From: Carallia brachiata
Taxonomy: Eukaryota > Streptophyta > Magnoliopsida > Malpighiales > Rhizophoraceae
Direction of reading: 5' to 3'
Length of the DNA stretch: 64,000 nucleotides
NCBI GenBank assembly: GCA_021464245.1
Contig: JADCRB010000016.1
Location: 2,663,138 to 2,727,137 of the forward strand
The notes under the pieces were generated by a model. It saw nothing but the letters and a program-made list of their open reading frames with translations. It searched no databases and was not told where the DNA came from. Made by a program: the position numbers and the translations under genes. Of this stretch, positions 10,115-19,465 are shown in pieces (the first letter of the stretch is position 1; the number at the start of each line of letters is the position of its first letter).

Positions 10115-11792
10115 GTGATGGTGGTCTGGTTTGCAGAGGTTATGCCTTCCTGGTCCAGAATGATTTTATTCTGGCTTTTGAGCTTCATGATTAGCTCCTT
10201 CAGGACGAAACACTTCTCGTTGGATGACTTACTATCCGGTGATATTTGCAGAATCTCGGATCGCTGACTCGATCCTTTTCATTCGGCCGCTTGCACTCTG
10301 GGAGTTCGATCAGCTTCGCCTCCAAGAGTTGTCAAGAATGTCGGGGACGTCTGAGTCGGGGAATGGATACTGCTTCTGCTCGCTCCAACTCTCGCAATGT
10401 CACCTTCCGCCTTTCCTGTTGTTTTGGCTGAGTTATTTGGGTCGGAGGATTTACCTTAGCTTTGGCGCCCACTTTTACTGGTGCGGCTTCAACAGTCATC
10501 ACTTCTTTCCTTTTCCGGAGCTGTTGGGTTTCTTAATCTCCCTTCTGCCCCCTTGCTGGTCCAACTGGATGGGAACCGTGCCTCCGGAAGTCTGGATGCT
10601 TATCTCCATATCATGTGCGCGGGTCGCCAGTTCTTCGAAAGTTCGGGGTTTGACACCCTGCAGGATGTATAACAGCTCCCAATGCATTCCCTGGATGCAC
10701 ATCTCCACGGCAGAAGTCTCCGTCAGGCGATCTTTGCAGTCCAAGCTGAGGGCACGCCATCTGTTGATGTATTCGACAACGGGCTCTCCTTTCCTTTGTT
10801 TGGTGCTGGTAAGCTCCATCATACTTACCGTCCTTCGAGTGCTGAAAAATCTGTTGAGGAACTCTCGTTGTAGCTGTTCCCAACTGTCGATCGATTCTGG
10901 TTCAAGATTTATGAACCAGGTGAAAGCGGTCTCCCTGAGTGAACGAACAAACTGCTTCACCAAGAGATCTCCATAAGTCCCTGCGTTGTTGCAGGTTTCA
11001 ACGAAGTGGGCGATGTGCTGTTTGGGATCGCCTCGTCCGTCGAATTGTTGAAATTTGGGCGGTGGTAGCCCAAGGCATGTTGAGACTTTCGATCCGTCTG
11101 GTGTACGGTTTGACGTACATCTGTGATCCTTGGAAGGATGTAGCTTGTTGCAGTCGGATCGTATTGGCTATCATTTCCTGCAATTGTTGAACAGATAGCG
11201 AAGCTACAGAATTTGAGGGTGGCAGCTGTGTAGAACTACCTGGTCGCTTTTCTGCAGGGAAGACGTCGGCTGGTGTGGCTTCTGGAGTGAAACCGGGTGG
11301 ATATGGTTGCTCCTCGCGGATTTCGGGATCAACTTGGATCGGGGCTTTTCCTTTGAGAGCTGCGATCTGTTGATCTTTTTCCTCCACGACTCTGATCAGC
11401 TGTAAAATTTTGTTCTCCAATTCTGAAATTCTTTCCTCTGTGCTGGTTGTGTTGGTCATCATGACGGCAACAGATGAGGCTCCGGGAAAGACTGGGGGAA
11501 AACTCTTCTGATTCTTCTGTGTGAGTCGGATTTTGTTGAGCAGGCTTCGTCGTGTTGCCCCCGATTTCGATCGGGGTGGGTGATCGACTCCTCCATGCGG
11601 CAAGAGAGTCAGGGGAGAGATCCTGTTGTGCAGCTGTGGACTCTCCATTTCGATTTTTCGGGTTTGGACGGCAAGAAATTGTGTCCGTCCCCGGGTTTCT
11701 GGACCTGCGTACCCAGGTAGGGTAGTTGATGCAGGCAATGGAGCCGTTGCCTTCTTTTTTGTGGCAGCAGTTGTACTCCTTTTCGGTGCCAT
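10115..11792 (-). pseudogene. gag (B1), frameshifted
   Basis: Gag is the capsid protein. It starts at ATG 11792 with MAPKRSTTAATKKK. A coiled-coil-like stretch (ISELENKILQLIRVVEEKDQ) precedes the capsid region, and the conserved Tat gag block FLNRFFSTRRTVSMMELTST is near 10830. The frame shifts near 11060 and again downstream of 10500. The C-terminus holds a CHHC-type zinc knuckle (relatives read CDYHRIVSHPTKKC), located near 10205-10260. B2 retains a longer open frame over the same region. Confidence 0.85.
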
Positions 11793-11808
11793 TTGATGTG
11801 CTGAACAC

Positions 11809-12057
11809 CTGTAAAATTTTTTTTTTTTTTTTTTTTTACTTTTTTTTTTTTTTACTTTTTACTTTTACTTTTTTTTACTTTTACTTTTTACTTTTTTACT
11901 TTTACTTTTTTTTTTACTCTTTTTTTTTTACTTTTTACTTTTTACTTTTTTTTTTTACTTTTTTTTTTTCTCTCGGCTCCCCTTTTACCTCTTTTTTTTT
12001 TTTAGGAACAAGAGATGGGAGGTGAAGTTGTCCCACCGTGCCAGCGTGCCAAAAATT
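11809..12057 (-). other. B1 A-rich leader and primer-binding site
   Basis: Between the 5' LTR and gag the sense strand is almost pure A with AAAAGT-type units (11818-12003). Next to the LTR is AATTTTTGGCACGCTGGCACGG...: the TGG start and the conserved spacing suit a tRNA primer site a few bases inside the LTR, but I cannot assign the tRNA. Compare C (TGGCACGCCTAGTGGGAC). B1 has a short internal repetition here relative to B2. Confidence 0.55.
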
Positions 12058-12715
12058 TGTAAAGCGTAAATTTCGAGCCTAAAACAATTAAACTCGAAAT
12101 ACAAAAATAAATTACAAATAAAAATTGTAAAGTAAAAGAAAATTTACGTGGGGTCGATCTCCGTAGATCCTCCGATTATGTTCCTTTTTTTGACTCCGTG
12201 AAGGGCTGCACGAGCTTGATCTTGACAGAAATAATTTCCACCGCTTTTTCTTGAACTGGATAGACTGAAACTGTATCTGATTTGGATGTTTTGACTACGT
12301 TAAAACCGTAGAGATCGATCTAGCCGATCTGGATTAATTTCACCGAGGGTCGAATGGACTTGTTCTCGGATGAGTTGCCTGGATTTTGCTGAGGGCCGTA
12401 TGAGGCTTAATCTCAGCCGGATTTGTGTATTTTGATTTTTTTTTTTTACTATCTCTCTCTTTTTTCTTTTTTTTTTTTTTTTCCTTGCGCGCTTCGCTGC
12501 TGCTGCTTCTCTTTTTTTTTTTTTTCTTTCTTCTTCTGCTCTGCTCTCTTCTGCTTTATTACAAATTGGGGGAGGCCATTTATAGGCCTCCCCCACCTGC
12601 CTGCCACCAACCAATTGGTTGGTGGCATTAAAGGTTGGCAGCTGCCAACCTTGACTTCAAGGTTGGCGGCTGCCAACCAAGAATTATTTTTTTTTTTTTT
12701 TTCTGTTAGTTTACA
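12058..12715 (-). repeat. 5' LTR of B1
   Basis: 658 bp partner of 5165-5829, with the same palindromic U3 block (12605-12680) and TATA region. It is followed by the target duplication ATTTT at 12716-12720. Relative to the other LTR it lacks single or double bases at many short runs (for example near 12300-12350). Confidence 0.9.
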
Positions 12716-13311
12716 ATTTTTTTTAAACTTTCCTTAAAAGAATAATTGTGAAAAATAGAAAGTTTCTTGGTAAATAATAATACATATCCATCGGACTTAG
12801 GAAAACAAATTGTTAAATGATTAATTGAAACTTAAAATATGTGTACAAGAGAGTAACAAAACATAATAAATTAAATACTCTCACAATTGTTTGATTTTAC
12901 TAATAAATCCTCTCCATTTCAATATCAAATTTTAAGCACTAAATACTAAATTAGATAAGCAAATTGAATTTTTTTACAAATCAGAAATTAAATTTTAATT
13001 TTCACACTTTCCACAATTTAAAATATAGTTAAATAAAGAGAAGCTGATAGTAGTTTCTCCCTGTTTCTCAAATATGATATTCTGTATATGATAACCAAAA
13101 GTCAATTATTGATTAATCGTCGATTGTGACCTAATAATAGTTTCAACGTATAGAAGCAAGTAACGGCCACAAGATCTGCATCTTTCTAGTGAACTAGAAA
13201 ATCACTCGATTGATTACAAAGACCTTTCTATATAGATGCCTCAATTATGGGATGAGCATTTTCTGTTCGGCCTTTTGCATGACCATTGTTAATGTTTACT
13301 TTTCTTTCAAG
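12716..13311. repeat. Host arm 1, right-hand continuation after B1
   Basis: No gene. This is the continuation of the host repeat interrupted by B1; it contains the AAGATCTGCATCTTTCTAG landmark near 13171 and matches 33735-34360. It ends abruptly at the LTR of element C (13312), whereas the second arm continues without an insertion at that point. Confidence 0.75.
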
Positions 13312-13363
13312 TGTAAACATATTAAAAAAAAAAAAAAAGTCAAAGGTAAAAAAAAAAGTCAAT

Positions 13364-13527
13364 AGTCGACTTATTCCTTTCGCACGCGCGTTTTCACACG
13401 GAAAAGTCGACTTATTCCTTTCGCGCGCGTGCTTTCACACAAAAAAGTCAACTTCTTCCTTTCATACGCATGCTTTCACACGGAAAAGTCAACTTATTCT
13501 TTTCGCACGTATGCTTTCACACGAGAG
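13364..13527 (+). repeat. 41-bp U3 tandem repeat, four units
   Basis: Units start at 13364, 13405, 13446 and 13487, each about AGTCGACTTATTCCTTTCGC followed by a (G)CACGCGCG-like and CTTTCACACGGAAA part. They end immediately upstream of the TATA box, the usual place of LTR enhancer repeats. The later units have lost CpG sites (CGAC to CAAC, GCGCG to ATACG), as expected from methylation decay. Confidence 0.85.
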
Positions 13528-13728
13528 GGGAATCCCTATAAATAGGCACCTCCTCTAATCCTTTGAATCCATTCCATGCAAAGAAAAGATCAGATGCAAA
13601 GCAAAATCCTCTCTTCTAAAACTTTGCATTCTTTCTTTCTCTCTAAGTATTTTGGGTATATACTCTTTAGCTGCCACTGAGTTGGATCCGCTACATAAAA
13701 AATCTAAAATATTAAAATTTTAAATATC

Positions 13729-13916
13729 CGAGTGGGATCAAGCCTCCTACGGCCCTCACAGGAGTCCATCCAGTTCGAGTGAGATCAAGCCTCCTACGGC
13801 CCTCACCGGAGTCCAATCAATTCGAGTGGGATCAAGCCTCTTACGGCTCTCACCGAAGTCCATCCAGTCCGAGTGGGATCAAGCCTCCTACGGCCCTCAC
13901 CGGAGTTCAACTAATC
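13729..13916 (+). repeat. 47-bp tandem repeat downstream of the LTR TATA box, four units
   Basis: Units start at 13729, 13776, 13823 and 13870 with the core GATCAAGCCTCCTACGGCCC followed by TCACCGGAGTCCA. A decayed fifth unit follows. Degenerate versions of the same unit are present in every Tat LTR of the window (for example 980-1150, 18220-18400, 35050-35210), so it is ancestral and was homogenised in C. Confidence 0.8.
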
Positions 13917-14157
13917 CACTTGAGATCAAGTCTCGGCCCTCAGTGGAATCCATTTCCTACAGTTCAAGATCACGCTGTGGAAATTCAACATCTCTCGGTC
14001 AAGATTAAGACTTCACGACCCTTGACTAAATTACACAGGAGCATTAATCGGAGGATCTACTCAGAGATCGAACCCGCATAAATTTTTAATTTTTATTTCT
14101 AATTTGTTTCTGTATTTTCGAGTCTAATTGTTACAGGCTCAAAATTTACCCGTTACA

Positions 14158-14614
14158 AATTTTTGGCACGCCTAGTGGGACATCTCTGCCTCCCATCTTT
14201 TGCTCCTTAGAGAAAAAAAAAAAGTTGGTGGCACAACGGCCATTTCATGGCCTATGGGCTGTGAAATGGCCAACACCAACACCAACACCAACACAACTCT
14301 AGAGGGCAGGAATCTGACGCATCGGTGGCACTAAAGATGAACAAGACTATCGCCACCAGTAAAAGGACGACTGCTCAATCGCCTGCATTAATCATCCTAT
14401 TTGAGTACGTAGGTTCGCAAACTCGTGCATGGACACAGTTCTCATCCAACTGGACCAGTAGAGGGGACACAAGCACCGACTCTGCGACAAGCTCACTTCC
14501 AACTGGGACGGGCTATACCTAGTTCAAGAAGCCTACGTCAATTACGCTTGCATGCTGTCAACGCATCTCGACCTGATTCGATCAAACGGTAAACTTCTAA
14601 AATTTATTGTGTAA
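14158..14614 (+). pseudogene. Element C: leader plus gag/pol remnants fused by internal deletions
   Basis: Directly after the LTR is AATTTTTGGCACGCCTAGTG, the primer-binding region. A gag N-terminus is recognisable from about 14325 (KRTTAQSPALIIL corresponds to the start of B2 gag). Near 14437 it jumps to the end of gag (SSNWTSRGDTS corresponds to the VPIQLDQQ region), and near 14480 to the integrase end (DKLTSNWDGLYLVQEAY), closing at a TAA at 14612-14614. About 6 kb of coding sequence is therefore missing. 14216-14300 holds a short AACACC repeat. Confidence 0.75.
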
Positions 14615-15125
14615 AAAAAAAAAGCAAAAAAAAAGGCAAAAAAAAGAGAAAAATAAAAAAGGAAATAAAAAGAAAAACAAAAAAAAGGGCAAAAAAAAAG
14701 CAAAAAAAAAAAAGTGTTTGAAACTTATGTGCAGGTTCAGAATCCAACCTAAAGTCTAAATTAAGGTTCAGAGGTAGAAATGGGATTCAAATTCTAGTTC
14801 AAAATCCAAGTTCAAATTCAAACTCGGGCCTAAAGCCCAAATTCAAATTCAGGCCCAAAAAAAGCCTAAACTCAAATCCCAGCCCAAAGCCCAAATTTAC
14901 CAAATCTAAACTCGGGCTCAAATTCCAAATATAAATCCAACCCAAAGTCTAAATCCAGATTCGGGGGCAAAACTTAGACCCTGAATCAAAGTCCAACTCA
15001 GTAGTTTAACAGCTCAACAGCTCAGCAGCTCACCAGGTCAACAGCTCACCAAGCAGTTTACCAGCTCAACAGCTCACCAAGCAGCTCAGCAGCTCACCAG
15101 CTCAACAGCTCACCAGTTCAACACC
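14615..15125 (+). repeat. Element C: A-rich and CCAAA-rich spacer, then CAGCTCA minisatellite
   Basis: 14615-14715 is A with scattered G and C. 14740-15000 is made of AAAGCCCAAATTC / AACTCGGGCC-type units, the counterpart of the CCCAAATCCAAA spacer in B2, E and D. 15000-15125 is a short-period array of CAGCTCAACAGCTCACCAG units found only in C. None has coding support. Confidence 0.75.
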
Positions 15126-15499
15126 ATACTCTTGCCTCGCACGAGTATAAAAGGTGATAATCGATCCATCACAATTCAGCACTCCTGCCTCGCACAAGTA
15201 TAAAAGGCGAACAGCTCCACGGCAAACACTCCTGCCTCGCACGAGTATAAAAGGCGATCAACTACAGCACACTCCTGCCTCGCACGAGTATAAACGGCGA
15301 ACAGTTCAGCAGCACACTCCTACCTCGCACGAGTATAAAAAGCGACACCACAGTTCAGCACTCCTGGCTCGCACGAGTATAAAAGGCGATCAACTACAGC
15401 ACACTCATGCTCCGCACGAGTATAAAAGGCGAACAATTCAGCAAAGCAAACTCCTGGCCCGCATGAGTATAAACTGTGAACGGCCCAAAAATATAAAAG
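15126..15499 (+). promoter_or_regulatory. Tandem array of TATA-containing promoter units upstream of the homeobox gene
   Basis: About eight units of 43-57 bp begin ACTCCTGCCTCGCACGAG and continue with GAGTATAAAAGGCGA; starts lie near 15127, 15181, 15228, 15271, 15316, 15360, 15403 and 15450. Five or six units keep a full TATAAAAG. The last unit leads to a separate ATATAAAAGCG (TATAAAAG 15492-15499), 88 nt before the homeobox ATG. Elements B2, E and D have one GAGTATAAA unit plus the ATATAAAAG box at the same place. I infer a pol II core promoter whose upstream unit was amplified. A 153-codon frame across the array is a by-product of the repeats. Confidence 0.75.
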
Positions 15500-15586
15500 C
15501 GACGGAGGGTTTGAGTCTGAAACCTAACATCAGTCTCAACCGATATTCACCACACACCAGACCTTTGCTCCTCTGCCACAAGAAAC

Positions 15587-16214
15587 ATGGAACCAGTTGC
15601 AGAATCTCAAGATAAGGGAGAAGAAAGGTCACCCCGCACAAGGTGGCAACCAACCATGGCACAACTGCAAATTTTGGAGCAAGTCTTCCACAACAATGGA
15701 GGTATTATGCCTAATGCATCTCAAATTTACCAACTTGTCTCACGAATGCGCCCGCTCGGGGCAATCAAAGAAAAAAATGTGTTTTATTGGTTCCAGAATC
15801 GGAGAAGCAGGGAAGAAACCAGCACTGAGAGCTGCTTTTTCTAAAGAACAGTATATCGTTCCAGTAGTAGATCCCACCGGTACACCTTCGCCCTCAAATG
15901 AAGCAGGTCCGAGTTCTACCACGGCAATAGTCTATTCAGGCTATGACGATCAAAGCCGTAGCCTGTGGGAGCATGTATACTGGTCCTGGTGGTTTTATGG
16001 AGTTAGTCAATGTTTCATTCCCCCCAAGTACTTAAGTTCAGGAGGGACTTTTCTAGTAGAAGGAAGTCATTCCGGCGAAACTTTGCCTCTCTTCCCAGAA
16101 TATTTCAGCAGCATCAACCAGCCGGGAGGCTCCAGCAATGTCCACATCATCGGCCCACTAGACGAGGCCGAGCTTGACTTGGAGCTGCACCTTGGGCCCT
16201 GCCAGGACGGCTGA
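15587..16214 (+). pseudogene. WUSCHEL-type (WOX) homeobox gene carried by element C (one frameshift)
   Basis: WOX proteins are plant homeodomain transcription factors of stem-cell niches; this one would act in the nucleus. From ATG 15587 the frame gives a homeodomain at residues about 17-77 (RTRWQPTMAQLQILE, then the long loop HNNGG, then NVFYWFQNRR of helix 3). One extra G in the GGG at 15812-15814 shifts the frame; downstream the other frame continues to 16214 with the WUS box GETLPLFPEY and the C-terminal ELDLELHLGP, an LxLxL EAR-type repression motif. The order homeodomain-WUS box-EAR and a length near 205 residues fit the WUS clade. Synteny with B2, E and D copies shows that it is element cargo, not a host gene. 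Confidence 0.9.
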
Positions 16215-16452
16215 TAAGATAAGGTGCAACGACTTCTGCAGCACACGGCAACGACTTCTGCAGAATACGGTAACGACTTTCGTAACCCGCATCAGCCGCT
16301 GCCTCTTTTGTCTCTTATGGGGGAAAGGGACGTGGAGGACCCTACTCGATTCTACGTACCTCCTTTTGACTTTTCAAAAAAAAAAATCTCCTCCTTTTTG
16401 ACTTTTCAAAAAAAAAAATCTCTTTATGTTATGTATATATATCCTGCATGTA

Positions 16453-16975
16453 CTACTCCTAATTCATCACAAATCTCCTAACTTACTTCACGACTACGGC
16501 TATACGGAGTAGTCAAAATGAAAAATGTGTATTTCTAGCTTCAGAATTGGAGAAGTAGGGATAGATCCACACAGAGAGTTGTTGTTTCTTCAGCACAGCC
16601 TATTCCTACCACCATAATCATTCCTATGGTGGATCACACAAGTATTGCTTCATCCTCAAATGAAGTTACCGGTCCGAACTCCATCATTGCAATGGTCTCC
16701 CAAGGTTATTTTGACCAAAGCTATAGTTTGATGCAATACGCATACTAATTCTAGAGGTTTTACTCCTCATCATACGAAGCCTTATGGGTACTTCAACCCA
16801 GGAGAAAACCTTGCACCAGGAAGGAGCTACTCCAGAAAAACTTTTGCCTCTTTTTCTAGGATACCCTGGTAACACCAATCGACAAGAAAGCTCTAGCAGC
16901 ACTGATGTCACCAGCCCACCGAACAAGGATTTGATTAACTTGGAACTATGCCTCAAGCCCCGTGAGGTCGGCTGA
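16453..16975 (+). pseudogene. Second WUS-type homeobox fragment (element A2), N-terminus missing
   Basis: It starts inside the homeodomain: the frame reads SRLRLYGVV..KNV and LQNWRSR with stops, then SSSNEV, SQGYFDQS, the decayed WUS box (LLPLFLGYP) and ends INLELCLKPREVG before TGA 16973-16975, an EAR-like LxLxL. The RLYGVV / QNWRSR wording matches the element E copy (41815-42469) rather than the C copy 300 bp upstream, so two homeobox subfamilies stand side by side. Several substitutions and stops show that it is old. Confidence 0.8.
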
Positions 16976-17209
16976 CAAGGATAAGGTACAATGACTTTTA
17001 TGACTATATTGCCTTGACTTTTGCAATACGCGTCAGCGACTGCCTTATTTATCTCTTATAGTAGAAAGAGACGTAAAGGAGGGCCCCATCTAGTTCAGCA
17101 TATCTTTTTTACTTTTGCAAAAAAAAAAAAAAATTATGTTGTGTATATACTTCCCGCATTCTCAAGTCATACACACACTTCAACTCTTCTTTTTCTCCGA
17201 AGAATTAAG

Positions 17210-17369
17210 ATGGTTAGTTCATGCGCTCTTTTTTTTTAGAAAGTTCTTTAATCAAAAAGCTGGAGGCACACAAGCTAGAAAGGAAAAGAGTCATTCTTTT
17301 CGAAGGATTCTTGAAAGCCCTCAAATCTCAGCCTTTGACAACATTGACATCATGATCGATGAAGTTTGA
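17210..17369 (+). pseudogene. ORF2 accessory protein (element A2), frameshifted
   Basis: ATG at 17210 (MVSSCALFF) runs into a T-run at 17228-17237 where the frame shifts; the downstream frame gives RKFFNQKAGGTQARKEK and ends at TGA 17367-17369. It matches A1 (1-127) and the E copy, which also starts MVS. Function unknown; the basic middle is the conserved feature. It is about 55 residues if read through, shorter than D (126) because of an earlier stop. Confidence 0.6.
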
Positions 17370-17796
17370 ACTACTCTCATTAGTTCACATCTATCGCAAT
17401 GTGCAAAGAAGTTGTGATCATCCTCATAGAGTCACAAATACGGCAACGGATGGAGAAGTCCTAACTACTCTCCTTACATCACGACATATAGAGGAATTAT
17501 AGCCATAGCTCATCTGTTTATGCGCTGGCCTTAAAGTTCTATGGTACTAGACATTCTCTATGGGGAAGTTCAAGTTCTTTGTTTGCTGGATCATCTTCAC
17601 CTAAACCATAGAACTTCAAGTTCTATAAAATATCCTTCGCGATATATAGACGTTCAACATTAGCCGGGCTAGTTAGAGCTGAAGACTTCAAGATTCAATA
17701 TTTGTCAAGACATCTCAAACTTCAAACTGGACTTCAAGACCAGGTTTGGATCATGTCTCAAAAATGTCTCTCGCCAAGCCTAGAAGTGAGAGCATT

Positions 17797-18589
17797 TATA
17801 AACATAAAAAAAAAAAGATTCAAAGGTTAGTTGTTGACCTCTAAAGAGAAAATAAAATATTTTCAATGGTCGGTTACCAACCAAAAGAAACAAAAAAAAA
17901 AGGAAAAAAATCTTCAGTGTTTGATGGCACAATACCACCCAGAAAGCCTATAAATAGGCTGCTCGATGACCCAGCAAAGACATCAGAGAAAAATATTTCA
18001 AAAACCTTTAAAACATTTTCTTTTCATCATGTTTTCGTATTTTGGGCATATACTCTCTAGACGCTACTGAGGTGGATTTTCCAAATCAAAAGTCCAAAAT
18101 ATTAAATATACTCATTTCTAAACTTATAATCTTAACATTTTGAGTGTTTACTTTTTGTCTGCCACTAAGTTGGATCCATTAAATCAAAAACTCAAAATAT
18201 TAAAATATTAAATATTTGTTTGAGATTAATCCCTACAGCCTTTAGTGGAGTCAAACCAGTCAGTTCGAGATTAAGCCCTCTCACAGCTCTCACCGGAATC
18301 AAGCTAATCCGATCAAGATCGAGCCACCCTATGGGCCTTATTAGAGTTACAACGTCTATCTGAGATTAAGCCTTGGCCCTCAACAGAATTTATTTCATTC
18401 AAGATAAAACTGTAGAATTTATTTCTGTCAAGATCAAACTCACGCAGCACTTGACAGAATCACAAGGGAGTATTGATCGAAAGATTTGTATCGAGATCGA
18501 CCCCACTTTATTTTAAATTTTTATTTGTAATTCATATTTATATTTTTGGAAATCTAATTGTTTAAAATTCGAAATTTACAACCCTTACA
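17797..18589 (+). repeat. 3' LTR of element A2
   Basis: 793 bp, TATAAACA...CCCTTACA, closely matching 555-1343. TATA box GCCTATAAATAGGC near 17947-17960. The stretch between ORF2 and the LTR (17370-17796) matches 128-554 and has no conserved gene; a PPT-like GAAGTGAGAGCATT precedes the LTR. Confidence 0.85.
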
Positions 18590-19465
18590 TAGTACTCTTT
18601 GCAAAGTCATTAGTAATAATGCAATCAACTAGGTGCCTGGTTAGCCATTAAAGAAAAGCCCCAAAAAGATGTGCGCGAGGTTCAAAACACAATTTCACAT
18701 ATTCTCACAACTTTGAGTTTAATTTCCATGTATGAAAAAATAAATAAATCAAATTGCATTACGAAAGCAAAATGTCTTGGCACTTAATGTCTGAGAATCA
18801 ATGGAAAGAAAAGTATGTGGTGGGATACAATTCCAAATCCAAAACTATTTTGTCCTCGCTATTGAAAATTTTCACACATAGAGTCAATGTTGAATTACCA
18901 ATAGTGATTGCCATATGATGGAGCCGTGGTTAAGGTAATAGTCATTGGTAATAATGCAAAATTAGTCCATTACTGATTTATCGATTGATTGTGGCTCAAC
19001 GTATGGAAGCAAGTAATAGCTACAAGATATGCATCTTTCTAGTGAACTAGAAAATCACACGATTGATTTCAAAGACTTTTTAACATAGACGCCTCAACTA
19101 TGGGATGAGTATTCTCCGTTAGGCCTTTGTATGACCATTGTTAGTGTTTACTGTTCGTTCATGTTTAAAGTCTTCGGTAGTGGGCACATTGACGTTGGAA
19201 AAATAAATATTTAATATACAAATAAATCTTGAACTATTTTCCCTGATAAGTACCATGTTTGAAAAGTAATAATTTGGTTCCTTAAAATTATTTTTATCAA
19301 AAATTCCACTACAGGCACTCACGAATTCCATTAAGTTACACCTATGTAGGTGAAAAAATTGACAACATAACTTCCTAACATGACATTTATTGTGAAATTT
19401 AAAATTAAAATTGAATGAGAAAAAATCTGTTTGTTTTGAAAAAATCTTTTGTTCTTCTTCACCCT

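Larger units (their letters stand above)
5165..12715 (-). mobile_element. Tat-lineage LTR retrotransposon B1 (internally deleted)
   Basis: It is bounded by TGTAAA...TTTACA LTRs and a 5-bp target duplication ATTTT (5160-5164, 12716-12720). On the minus strand the order is 5' LTR, PBS, A-rich leader, gag, protease, RT, RNaseH, archaeal-type RNaseH and a truncated integrase; then a deletion junction leads directly into the 3' UTR and 3' LTR. The dual RNaseH places it in Tat. Against B2 it lacks 2,507 bp, including two integrase catalytic residues, the homeobox gene and ORF2, so it can move only with proteins supplied in trans. The uninterrupted target can be read at 33700-33745. Confidence 0.93.
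13312..14157 (+). repeat. 5' LTR of element C
   Basis: 846 bp, TGTAAACA...CCGTTACA. U3 has a 41-bp tandem repeat (13364-13527), then CCTATAAATAGGC (about 13531-13545) as TATA box, and downstream a 47-bp tandem repeat (13729-13916). It is clearly different from the LTR at 17797-18589 that now closes the chimera. Confidence 0.85.
13312..16452 (+). mobile_element. Tat element C: gag-pol-deleted derivative that retains the homeobox gene
   Basis: It has a 5' LTR (13312-14157), a primer site, the first codons of gag joined to gag's last part and then to the last codons of integrase, a CCAAA-rich spacer, a TATA-repeat array and the homeobox gene. Almost all enzymatic sequence is gone, so it depends on proteins from other elements. 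Its own 3' LTR is missing: near 16452 it runs into a differently related element (A2), giving a chimera whose outer LTRs belong to different subfamilies. Confidence 0.8.
16453..18589 (+). mobile_element. Tat element A2, 3' part (fused to element C)
   Basis: From about 16453 the sequence is the second half of another, E-like homeobox gene, followed by ORF2, a 3' UTR and a 3' LTR. It is the duplicate of A1, since the flank after the LTR (18590 onward) matches 1344 onward. The 5' half of this element is absent, replaced by C. 16215-16452, just upstream, is the C-type tail after its homeobox gene (TATGTATATATATCC, as in B2). Confidence 0.8.

Noticed and set aside
10224..10976. Long plus-strand frames opposite B1 gag (also opposite B2 gag at 31075-31823 and E gag at 36503-37221)
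   Set aside because: Shadows of gag. They are conserved only because gag is, and codon patterns fit the minus (or sense) gag frame.
15126..15490. Regular repeats with variable spacers, superficially like a CRISPR array
   Set aside because: The context is a plant retrotransposon, units have TATA cores, spacers are related to each other and unit length varies; no cas genes.
15154..15615. A 153-codon open frame over the TATA array
   Set aside because: It is produced by the repeat units (ASHEYKRRT-like periodic peptide), is not present in B2, E or D, and overlaps the homeobox start in another frame.
15587..16214. Host WUSCHEL gene with a retrotransposon inserted nearby
   Set aside because: Five homologues occur at the same place within separate Tat elements, each followed by ORF2 and a 3' LTR, so the gene belongs to the elements.
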